From Eubacterium sp. (GTDB lineage: Bacteria; Bacillota_A; Clostridia; Lachnospirales; Lachnospiraceae): DNA of 11,779 bases. The notes below the pieces were generated by a model, which made no database searches, was not told the origin of the DNA, and worked only from the letters and a program-made list of their open reading frames with translations. The DNA lies in contig JAMPGN010000139.1 of assembly GCA_023663915.1 (NCBI GenBank), positions 1 through 11,779 of the forward strand, written 5' to 3'. How positions within the stretch are numbered: position 1 is the first letter of the stretch; every line of letters starts with the position of its first letter. Positions 1-5,866 of this stretch are shown here, piece after piece. Both the position numbers and the translations under genes were made by a program.

Positions 1-1
1 C

Positions 2-472
2 ATGGCTTCTATCCAGACAGCAGAAGATCAGTCCGGTAACTGGGCGATCACTAATATGCCTAGTTTAGTAGGTGTATCAAATGCAACGAACTACTCCAAC
101 AACGGTGGTTCTTCATGGGCAGTTACAACAAATTGTCAGAATCAGGAATTAGCGGCTGATTTCCTTGCAAGCACATTTGCAGGCAGCACAGAGCTGTATG
201 ACAATATTCTTCCGAGCGGCGCTCTGGCAACATGGGCTCCGGCTGGTGATTCCGAAGCATACGGCGAGCCGAGTGAGTTCTTCGGCGGCGATGCAGTATC
301 CGCTAAGATCGTTGAGTACTCTACAAAGGTACCGTCCAACATCACAGGCGTTTACTACTATGAGGCACGTAATGCGGTAGCAACTGCAATCACAAACTAC
401 ATCAACGGCGCAGATATCGACGCAGAGATGCAGACAGCAGCCGATACTGTAAACTTCAATATGGGACAGTAA
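2..472 (+). CDS. Sugar ABC transporter substrate-binding protein, C-terminal fragment
   Basis: Only the last ~156 residues are in the window; the reading frame is open to the left edge, so the true start lies upstream and the first Met seen is not the start. The sequence (a WAVTTNC stretch, ELAADFLASTFAG, and a C-terminal amphipathic EARNAVATAITNYINGADIDAEMQTAADTVN) matches the C-terminal lobe of family 1 extracellular sugar-binding proteins, where the closing helices carry the typical 'ADFL' and 'A...I...NG.....A...' pattern. In Gram-positives these are lipoproteins on the outer face of the membrane that hand sugar to MalF/MalG-type permeases. The two permease genes follow, after a 233-nt gap holding hairpins and a terminator. 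A beta-galactoside substrate is inferred only from the downstream lacLM. No signal peptide can be seen because the N-terminus is missing. Confidence 0.85.
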   Translation: MASIQTAEDQSGNWAITNMPSLVGVSNATNYSNNGGSSWAVTTNCQNQELAADFLASTFAGSTELYDNILPSGALATWAPAGDSEAYGEPSEFFGGDAVSAKIVEYSTKVPSNITGVYYYEARNAVATAITNYINGADIDAEMQTAADTVNFNMGQ

Positions 473-481
473 GCATTAAGC

Positions 482-624
482 CATGCAGCGGCATGATAAA
501 GCAGGCAGGAGAAAGCTTGCTTTCGGATGACTGATTTGTCATGCTGCTATAGGGCGCAAGCCCGACATGAGCAAAAAGAAGTCGCACAGCGACGTTTTTG
601 CGAATGGGCATGGCATTGTGCCCA
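482..624 (+). repeat. Run of five short hairpins between SBP and permease genes
   Basis: The gap holds a series of perfect small stems: CATGC/GCATG around AGCG (482-495), GAAAG/CTTTC around CTTG (511-524), GGGC/GCCC around a GCAA GNRA loop (552-563), GTCGC/GCGAC around ACA (581-593), and TGGGCA/TGCCCA (605-624). The fourth is flanked by CAAAAA (572-577) and TTTTTG (595-600), so it can form a longer palindrome with T-tracts on both strands. Together with the terminator at 644-676 they fill the gap. The likely role is to stabilise the SBP transcript or limit read-through into the permeases; this is inference. I see no protein gene here. Confidence 0.6.
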
Positions 625-643
625 GCAGTACAGATAAGATATA

Positions 644-676
644 GGGGAATGGTTTACCAAGCTGTTCCCCTTTTTT
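644..676 (+). terminator. Intrinsic (attenuating) terminator upstream of the permease genes
   Basis: GGGGAA (644-649) pairs with TTCCCC (665-670), followed at once by six T (671-676). An inner TGG/CCA pairing (650-652 with 657-659) shortens the loop. It lies between the SBP gene and the permease gene it is presumably co-transcribed with, so it probably works as a partial terminator that lowers permease expression relative to SBP. It ends only 15 nt before the permease ribosome binding site. Confidence 0.7.
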
Positions 677-691
677 CTCCAAAGGCGGAAG

Positions 692-699
692 AAGGAGGG
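692..699 (+). promoter_or_regulatory. Ribosome binding site fixing a TTG start
   Basis: AAGGAGGG lies 6 nt before TTG at 706. No in-frame ATG near this position has a comparable site; the in-frame ATG candidates further upstream lie in or before the terminator hairpin and would add a non-conserved extension. This decides the TTG start. Confidence 0.75.
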
Positions 700-705
700 A
701 GTTTC

Positions 706-1599
706 TTGAGTAAGCCATCAAAAAAAATGACACTTAGCAGAAAACATAATCTGACGGGGTGGGCGTTTCTGACACCCGGCGTAGTTTTGATTGTTATTAT
801 GAGTTTTGTACCGATGATAAGAGCGCTGCTCTTATCTTTCCAGACAGGCGTTGGTGCGAATATGAAACCGTGCGGTATCATGAACTATACGCGAATGTTT
901 AAAGATACCGTGTTTATTCAATCCATCAAAAATACCTTTTTATATTTGCTGATCCAAGTGCCGGTCATGTTGATATTTGCCTTGATCCTGGCTTCGATTC
1001 TGAATAATAAAGATTTGAAGTTTAAAGGACTTTTCCGCACGATGATCTTCCTGCCGTGTGCGACTTCACTCGTGGCGTATGCAATTATCTTCCGATCCTT
1101 ATTTGCCAATAACGGACTTATTAATTTTGTGTTGGTCAACCTTGGCATACTCGATCAGCCGTATTCTTTCCTGACGAATACGACAAGCGCACGAATTGTT
1201 ATCGTCATCGCGCTTTTGTGGAGATGGACGGGATACAACATGGTATTTTACCTGTCCGGATTACAGAATATTGAGTATTCAATCTATGAGGCGGCGAAAA
1301 TCGACGGCGCATCAGCAATACAGTCGTTTTTCCGAATTACCGTGCCGCTCTTGAAACCGACAATCCTATTGACGGCGATCATGTCTACGAACGGTACACT
1401 GCAGTTGTTTGATGAATCTGTCAACTTGACAAACGGCGGACCGGCGAATACATCGATCACTATGTCACATTACATATATGATATGTCATTTAAATATGTG
1501 CCGAATTTTGGGTATTCGGCAGCAATGTCCTTCTTAATTTTGATTCTGGTTGCTATTCTGGCATTCCTGCAGATGAAAGTAGGTGATAAACGTGACTAA
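706..1599 (+). CDS. Sugar ABC transporter permease, MalF/LacF type
   Basis: This is a 297-aa inner-membrane subunit of a carbohydrate-uptake ABC transporter (binding-protein-dependent transport family, BPD_transp_1). Six hydrophobic segments can be read, roughly at residues 19-42, 70-95, 105-128, 159-183, 215-235 and 268-290. The cytoplasmic coupling loop has the EAA motif, starting at Glu195 and reading EAAKIDGASAIQSFFRITVP, which docks on the ATPase. The start is taken as TTG 706 because of its Shine-Dalgarno; a longer frame from 598 would run through the terminator and add a non-conserved extension. The length fits the MalF/LacF-like subunits of Firmicutes. The stop overlaps the next permease by 8 nt, so the two are translationally coupled. 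Substrate is not readable from the sequence; the lacLM neighbours suggest a beta-galactoside. No ATP-binding subunit is nearby, so a shared MsiK/UgpC-type ATPase encoded elsewhere is likely. Confidence 0.93.
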   Translation: MSKPSKKMTLSRKHNLTGWAFLTPGVVLIVIMSFVPMIRALLLSFQTGVGANMKPCGIMNYTRMFKDTVFIQSIKNTFLYLLIQVPVMLIFALILASILNNKDLKFKGLFRTMIFLPCATSLVAYAIIFRSLFANNGLINFVLVNLGILDQPYSFLTNTTSARIVIVIALLWRWTGYNMVFYLSGLQNIEYSIYEAAKIDGASAIQSFFRITVPLLKPTILLTAIMSTNGTLQLFDESVNLTNGGPANTSITMSHYIYDMSFKYVPNFGYSAAMSFLILILVAILAFLQMKVGDKRD

Positions 1600-2398
1600 G
1601 GTTAAAAAATTTTGTATGTATCTGTTTTTATGCATTGTGTCCTTTATCTCTGTTTTTCCGTTATATTGGATGGTATGTGCATCGACAAATAAGAGTGCGG
1701 AAGTTATATCAGGCCGTTTGATTCCGGGCACATATTTTATACAGAATCTCAAGAATCTTCTGGCGGCACAGAATATTGGAAGAGCATTGACGAATTCTTT
1801 TAAATATTCGATTATCTTAACGCTGGTATCGCTGGTGATCTGTTCGCTGGCAGGTTACGGGTTTGAGATTTATCATGATAAGGCAAAAGATACGGTTATG
1901 AGTATTATTCTCCTGGCAATGATGGTGCCTTTCGTTGCAACGATGATTCCGTTGTTTCAGATGTTCTCTAAGGCAGGCTGGTTAAATACGACAATCGGAT
2001 TCATTCTTCCGACGGTTTCTACACCGTTCCTAATCATGATGTTTCGGCAGAGCGCGCGGTCGTTCCCACATGATATCATGGAAGCGGCAAGGATTGACGG
2101 ACTTTCCGAAATCCGTATTTTCTTCCAGATGTTTATGCCGACGATGCGTTCCACTTATGCAGCGGCTATGACGATCACGTTTATGAACGCATGGAATAGT
2201 TATCTGTGGCCGAAGGTAATCATGACGGATACCACGAGTCAGACGATGCCGATGGTCGTTGCCAATCTGACAGAAGGTTATGTGACGGATTATGGTATGC
2301 TGATGCTTGCGGTATTGATTTGTACGCTGCCTACGGCAATCGTATTCTTCTGTCTGCAGAATGCATTTGCGGAAGGTATTACTGGGGCAGTTAAATAA
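1592..2398 (+). CDS. Sugar ABC transporter permease, MalG/LacG type
   Basis: This 268-aa inner-membrane protein is the partner of the preceding permease. It has an N-terminal membrane segment (FCMYLFLCIVSFISVFPLYWM), a 'CASTNKSAE' periplasmic turn typical of MalG-like subunits, further hydrophobic segments, and an EAA loop starting at Glu164 (EAARIDGLSEIRIFFQMFMP) followed by the family-typical 'FMNAWNSYLWP'. I chose GTG 1592 rather than GTG 1583 because AGTAGGTGAT just upstream is a good ribosome binding site for 1592 (AGGTG ends 6 nt before it), while 1583 has none. The start lies inside the end of the previous gene (GTGACTAA overlap), a standard coupling arrangement that gives a 1:1 permease heterodimer. 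Function as an uptake permease is secure; the sugar is inferred. Confidence 0.93.
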   Translation: MTKVKKFCMYLFLCIVSFISVFPLYWMVCASTNKSAEVISGRLIPGTYFIQNLKNLLAAQNIGRALTNSFKYSIILTLVSLVICSLAGYGFEIYHDKAKDTVMSIILLAMMVPFVATMIPLFQMFSKAGWLNTTIGFILPTVSTPFLIMMFRQSARSFPHDIMEAARIDGLSEIRIFFQMFMPTMRSTYAAAMTITFMNAWNSYLWPKVIMTDTTSQTMPMVVANLTEGYVTDYGMLMLAVLICTLPTAIVFFCLQNAFAEGITGAVK

Positions 2399-2400
2399 AA

Positions 2401-2454
2401 CATGAAGTTATACTAAGGCTGCAAAGGACGCAGCCTAAGTATAACTAAGTCATG
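2401..2454 (+). other. Long hairpin after the permease genes
   Basis: Starting 3 nt after the permease stop codon, positions 2407-2422 pair with 2430-2445 (16 positions, one A-A mismatch at 2415/2437) around a 7-nt loop. An outer CATGA/TCATG pair (2401-2405 with 2450-2454) extends it. No T-tract follows, so it is not a standard intrinsic terminator; it more likely protects the 3' end of the transporter mRNA or is a palindromic repeat. Confidence 0.6.
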
Positions 2455-2458
2455 TTTG

Positions 2459-2487
2459 GAAGAATGCCGCTGACGCGTGCATTCTTC
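2459..2487 (+). other. Second hairpin, back to back with the first
   Basis: GAAGAATGC (2459-2467) pairs perfectly with GCATTCTTC (2479-2487). An inner CGC/GCG (2468-2470 with 2475-2477) closes on a TGAC tetraloop, with T2478 bulged. It begins 4 nt after the first hairpin and also has no following T-tract. The pair sits between the transporter and lacLM coding segments. Confidence 0.6.
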
Positions 2488-2575
2488 TGGGGCTAAGAAA
2501 GGATAGGTAGTAGTCTGAAAGTATTGGTAACGGTTGTCTTCAGTTTCGACATCCTGTAAATGTGCGGTTTTGTAT

Positions 2576-2661
2576 ACCAACTCATTTATGGACGAACACC
2601 AGAAATAAAATGACTATGAGTTGGTTGTGGCGGGGCAGTTTGCGCTTGGGCGGAGCTGCCC
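2576..2661 (+). promoter_or_regulatory. Leader of lacL with two inverted repeats
   Basis: The ~200-nt stretch 2488-2689 holds no credible gene. It contains a perfect 10-bp inverted repeat, ACCAACTCAT (2576-2585) and ATGAGTTGGT (2616-2625), separated by 30 nt. A second stem follows, GGGCAG (2633-2638) with CTGCCC (2656-2661), extended by a G-U and a T-A pair. Either could be an operator or a structured 5' leader controlling lacL. No promoter with two good boxes is visible, so whether lacL has its own promoter is open. Confidence 0.4.
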
Positions 2662-2689
2662 TGTTATGGCAATAGGAGAGGAGGGGTAC

Positions 2690-4588
2690 ATGATGCAGCC
2701 TGATATTAAGTGGTTGGATGATCCGCAGGTATTCCGGGTGGGTCAGCTTTTGGCGCATAGTGATCATAAGATTTATGCAAACGTAGGGGAGATGGATAAG
2801 CGGGAAAGTTCTCTTGTTCAATCGTTGAACGGGACGTGGCAGTTTGTTTGGTCTGCGAATCCGCAGGAGCGTCCGGCGGATTTCTATAAGACGGACTATT
2901 GTGCAGAGGAATTTGGCGAGATACAGGTTCCCTGCCATATGGAGATGGCGGGGTATGATAAGATACATTACATCAATACGATGTACCCGTGGGAAGGCAA
3001 GGTATATCGCCGTCCGGCATACGCTTTAGGCAAGGATAAGGCGGAGGAAGGGGCTTTCAGTGAGGCGGAATATAATCCGGTAGGGTCTTACCGCAAGACT
3101 TTTGATTTGGAGGAAGGACTTCGTGGCAAGCGGGTCTGCATCTGTTTTGAGGGTGCGGAAGAGGCAATTTTTGTATGGCTTAACGGGGAGTTCATAGGCT
3201 ATGCGGAGGACAGTTTTACACCGTCGGAATTTGACTTGACGCCTTATATCAAGGAGAAAGATAATCTGCTCGCGGTGGAAGTGTATAAAAACAGTACTGC
3301 CGCATATTTGGAAGACCAGGACTTTTTCCGGTTTTCGGGAATTTATAGAAATGTAACTTTGTATGCGAAACCGAAACTCCACGTGGACGATCTGTGGGTA
3401 AAACCGGTGCTTTGTGAGGATAACCGGACGGGAACTTTGGCGTTTCAGATGAAAGTTTCGGGAGAAGCGGATTTCTCGATGGAGAAAGCCGTAGCAGAGT
3501 ATATCATGCTGGATGCCGAGGGCAGGGAGTGTATGAAAGGTGAACTGTCGGTGGCAGCGGAAATGGAATTGCCGGCACAGACGCTTGCGCAGGTAGTTCC
3601 GTGGAGCAATCGGAATCCGTATCTGTATCAGTTTATTGTTACACTGCGCGATGAGCAGGGAAATGTGCTGGAAGTAGCATCTTGTGCGGTTGGCTTCCGT
3701 CGTATTGAGATGAAGGATAAGGTTATTCTTTTGAATGGAAAGAGGCTGGTTATCAATGGCGTGAACCGTCATGAATGGAGTGCCGAGGGCGGAAGATGCG
3801 TTGGTGTGAAGGACATGGAGTGGGATATTGAATGTTTTAAGCGCAACAATATCAATGCCGTGCGTACATGCCACTATCCGGACCAGCTTATATGGTATGA
3901 CTTGTGTGATAGGAATGGCATCTATATGATGTCGGAGACGAACCTGGAGAGTCATGGATCGTGGCAGAAAGATACGATTGAACCATCATGGAACGTACCG
4001 GGAAGCCTGCCGGAGTGGAAAGAGGTGGTCGTGGATCGGGCAAGGAGCAATTTTGAGACTTTCAAGAATCACCCTTCGATTCTGTTCTGGTCGCTCGGTA
4101 ATGAGTCTTATGCGGGCGATAATATTGAGGCAATGCAGAGCTTTTTGAAAGAAAAGGATGACAGCAGGCTGGTTCACTATGAAGGCGTGTTCCACAATCG
4201 GGCATATGAAGATACGATATCCGATGTGGAGAGCCGTATGTATGCGACGCCGGATGAGATTGTGGAGTATCTGGAAAATGAGCCGAAGAAGCCCTTTATC
4301 CTGTGTGAATATATGCATGATATGGGTAATTCTCTGGGTGGGATGAAGTCGTATATCGATCTGTTAGACCGTTTCGAGATGTATCAGGGTGGATTTATAT
4401 GGGATTATATGGATCAGGCTGTCTATGCGGTGGATAAAGTGACAGGCAATAAAGTGTTGCGCTACGGCGGTGATTTTGACGACAGACCGAGTAACTATGA
4501 GTTTTCCGGTAATGGCATCGTGTTTGCGGACAGGACAGAGAAGCCGGCTATGCAGGAGGTGAAATACTATTATGGATTGCACGAATAA
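2690..4588 (+). CDS. lacL: Beta-galactosidase large subunit (GH2), LacL
   Basis: This 632-aa cytoplasmic subunit hydrolyses terminal beta-galactosides such as lactose. Compared with E. coli LacZ it holds the N-terminal sugar-binding domain (SLNGTWQFVW), the jelly-roll/Ig parts (EDQDFFRFSGIYRNV), and the complete TIM barrel. Visible barrel motifs are GVNRHEWS, the Mg-site motif SETNLESHG, the acid/base Glu472 in WSLGNES, the nucleophile Glu540 in FILCEYMHDMGNS, and GGFIWDYMDQAV. It stops soon after FADRTEKPAMQEVKYYY, where LacZ would continue into its last domains; those are supplied by the next gene. The length fits LacL of lactobacilli (about 630 aa). AGGAGG at 2679-2684 lies 5 nt before ATG 2690 and 8 nt before ATG 2693; either Met may be used. 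It overlaps lacM by 17 nt. This is a natural two-subunit enzyme, not a broken lacZ. Confidence 0.95.
   Translation: MMQPDIKWLDDPQVFRVGQLLAHSDHKIYANVGEMDKRESSLVQSLNGTWQFVWSANPQERPADFYKTDYCAEEFGEIQVPCHMEMAGYDKIHYINTMYPWEGKVYRRPAYALGKDKAEEGAFSEAEYNPVGSYRKTFDLEEGLRGKRVCICFEGAEEAIFVWLNGEFIGYAEDSFTPSEFDLTPYIKEKDNLLAVEVYKNSTAAYLEDQDFFRFSGIYRNVTLYAKPKLHVDDLWVKPVLCEDNRTGTLAFQMKVSGEADFSMEKAVAEYIMLDAEGRECMKGELSVAAEMELPAQTLAQVVPWSNRNPYLYQFIVTLRDEQGNVLEVASCAVGFRRIEMKDKVILLNGKRLVINGVNRHEWSAEGGRCVGVKDMEWDIECFKRNNINAVRTCHYPDQLIWYDLCDRNGIYMMSETNLESHGSWQKDTIEPSWNVPGSLPEWKEVVVDRARSNFETFKNHPSILFWSLGNESYAGDNIEAMQSFLKEKDDSRLVHYEGVFHNRAYEDTISDVESRMYATPDEIVEYLENEPKKPFILCEYMHDMGNSLGGMKSYIDLLDRFEMYQGGFIWDYMDQAVYAVDKVTGNKVLRYGGDFDDRPSNYEFSGNGIVFADRTEKPAMQEVKYYYGLHE
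4554..4559 (+). promoter_or_regulatory. Ribosome binding site for lacM inside lacL
   Basis: AGGAGG, continuing as AGGAGGTGA, sits within the last codons of lacL, 12 nt before ATG 4572. Such a near-perfect site inside a coding end supports separate, coupled initiation of lacM rather than a frameshifted fusion. Confidence 0.75.
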
Positions 4589-5537
4589 ATTGCAGGTGAT
4601 CGTGGGTGATATCACGGTCGGTATGCGCGGCGAGGGTTTTTCCTATATTTTTTCCGGTGCAAGAGCAGGTATGGAATCACTTGTGCGGGATGGTAAAGAG
4701 TGGCTGTACAGGACGCCGGTGCCTACTTTTTGGCGTGCGCTCACGGATAATGACAGGGGATGCGGGTTTGCCTTAAAGAGCGGTATGTGGCTTGCGGCGG
4801 ATAACTTTATTAAGTGCGTTGGAATCACGGTTTCGATCGATGACGCGCCTGTCGTTGTCCCGATGGCTCCGGCAAATAATGTTTACGGGGGAGCAGTAAA
4901 TGCGGACAAGGCAGTGGTTACTTATGTATACGAGACGATCACTGAGCCGCAGACACAGGTTACAGTGGGGTATGAAGTGTTCGCAGGCGGCGACATACAT
5001 GTGAAAGTGCATTATGCGGGCAAAAAAGGACTGCCGGAACTTCCGGTGTTCGGTATGCGGTTCGTGATGCCTACGTGTGCGGACAGATATCGCTATGAAG
5101 GACTGTCGGGCGAGACATATCCCGACCGGATGGCTGGTGGGGTTTCCGGTATCTATGAGATTGAAGGATTACCCGTGACGCCTTATCTTGTGCCGCAGGA
5201 TTGTAATGTGCATATGCAGACGAAATGGGTGGAAGTGTATCGAAGCGCAGTGCTTGACAATTCCTGTAAAGAAGAAAAAGAGAGCGGAATTTGTTTTAGG
5301 GCGGAAGATGGGAAAGACATTGCTTTTGCATGTATTCCGTATACGGCAACGGAGTTGGAGAATGCTACACATCATGAGGAGTTACCGCCCGCAAGAAGGA
5401 CAGTGTTGACTGTGCTTGGTGCGGTGAGAGGAGTAGGAGGCATCAATAGCTGGGGCGCGGAGGTGGAACCGCCTTATCATATCAGTGCGGAGGAAGATAT
5501 CGAGTATGGCTTCTGGATTGGCGGTGTGAAGGCGTAG
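4572..5537 (+). CDS. lacM: Beta-galactosidase small subunit, LacM
   Basis: This 321-aa protein corresponds to the C-terminal beta-sandwich of LacZ (Bgal_small_N domain). Recognisable blocks are a LacZ-like 'LYRTPVPTFWRALTDNDRG' near residue 45, 'YEGLSGETYPDRMAGG' in the middle, and a C-terminal 'GGINSWG' in which Trp294 lines up with E. coli LacZ Trp999, a residue that completes the active site. In the known LacLM enzymes this subunit is needed for activity and pairs with LacL in the cytoplasm. It starts 17 nt before the lacL stop, in the +1 frame relative to lacL, with its own ribosome binding site. The lacL/lacM order and a short overlap of this kind are the arrangement known from Lactobacillus and Leuconostoc. 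A strong terminator follows, so lacM ends the operon. Confidence 0.94.
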   Translation: MDCTNKLQVIVGDITVGMRGEGFSYIFSGARAGMESLVRDGKEWLYRTPVPTFWRALTDNDRGCGFALKSGMWLAADNFIKCVGITVSIDDAPVVVPMAPANNVYGGAVNADKAVVTYVYETITEPQTQVTVGYEVFAGGDIHVKVHYAGKKGLPELPVFGMRFVMPTCADRYRYEGLSGETYPDRMAGGVSGIYEIEGLPVTPYLVPQDCNVHMQTKWVEVYRSAVLDNSCKEEKESGICFRAEDGKDIAFACIPYTATELENATHHEELPPARRTVLTVLGAVRGVGGINSWGAEVEPPYHISAEEDIEYGFWIGGVKA

Positions 5538-5571
5538 GGGTAGTTTGAAATTTGAATAGAATATGGACGGG

Positions 5572-5601
5572 ACGGCATAGCCTGCGGGTTATGCCGTTTT
5601 T
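5572..5601 (+). terminator. Rho-independent terminator of the lac operon
   Basis: An 11-bp stem (5572-5582 with 5587-5597, core ACGGCATA/TATGCCGT, one G-U pair) closes on TGCG and is followed by a T run ending at 5601. It lies 34 nt after the lacM stop and is the best terminator in the window. Confidence 0.92.
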
Positions 5602-5609
5602 CTGAGGAA

Positions 5610-5640
5610 TTGTGAGGGGATTGCTTTTTTGTGATATAAT
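5610..5640 (+). promoter_or_regulatory. Candidate promoter at the first 33-bp repeat
   Basis: TATAAT at 5635-5640 has TTGTGA at 5610-5615 upstream, with a 19-nt spacer. The -10 box is perfect, but the -35 box and spacer are weak. It overlaps repeat unit 1, so transcripts from it would carry units 2-5 in the leader. Confidence 0.4.
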
Positions 5641-5767
5641 AAGTCTAACGAATTTGCTTTTACGTGATTAAATAATAGAAATTAATTTGCTTTTTGGTGA
5701 TTAAAAGATGAATTTAAATTTGCTTTTTCGTGACAAAACACTGTATACAAACTTGCTTTTTCGTGAT
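5621..5767 (+). repeat. Five direct repeats at an exact 33-bp period
   Basis: The 15-bp unit TTGCTTTTNNGTGAY (usual form TTGCTTTTTCGTGAT) starts at 5621, 5654, 5687, 5720 and 5753, so all four intervals are exactly 33 bp. The units differ only at positions 9-10 and the last base. The 18-bp segments between them are AT-rich and unrelated to one another, except that units 2-4 share a preceding AAT and units 2-3 a following TAA. A lone TTGC at 5773 is off-register. The array lies between the lac terminator and the ATPase gene. Regular spacing near three helical turns suggests multiple protein-binding sites on one DNA face (iteron-like operator). The repeat and spacer lengths are too short for an ordinary CRISPR array. 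Confidence 0.9.
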
Positions 5768-5816
5768 AAGATTTGCTTGTAAAGAGAAAATACATACTTT
5801 TCTGCAGGCAGCACAC

Positions 5817-5822
5817 TATAAT
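5817..5822 (+). promoter_or_regulatory. Candidate -10 box for the ATPase gene
   Basis: A perfect TATAAT lies 45 nt before the ATPase start and 50 nt after the last repeat unit. No good -35 box is present (the best is TACTTT at 5795-5800, 16-nt spacer), so if used it may need an activator; the repeat array upstream is a natural place for one to bind. Confidence 0.4.
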
Positions 5823-5866
5823 AAATGTGGGGAAAATGTATTATGGAGATTTAGGAGATTATGGAA

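Noticed and set aside
598..705. N-terminal extension of the first permease from an ATG at 598
   Set aside because: The extension runs through the terminator hairpin, has no ribosome binding site and does not look like a transporter N-terminus; TTG 706 does.
2521..2534. cre-like or LacI-family operator (TGGTAACGGTTGTC) upstream of lacL
   Set aside because: The centre resembles cre, but several outer positions do not match and symmetry is poor.
2546..2578. Promoter for lacL (TCGACA with TATACC)
   Set aside because: The boxes are 21 nt apart and the -10 is weak; not enough to call.
3026..3955. Long minus-strand frame of 309 codons opposite lacL
   Set aside because: It lies wholly inside lacL, its translation is rich in His, Arg and Ile with no recognisable domain, and it lacks a ribosome binding site.
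2690..5537. lacZ pseudogene split by a frameshift
   Set aside because: Both parts match natural LacL and LacM sizes, all key residues are intact, and lacM has its own strong ribosome binding site.
5621..5767. CRISPR array
   Set aside because: Repeats are only 15 bp and the intervening AT-rich segments 18 bp, spacing is tied to 33 bp exactly, and no cas gene is nearby.
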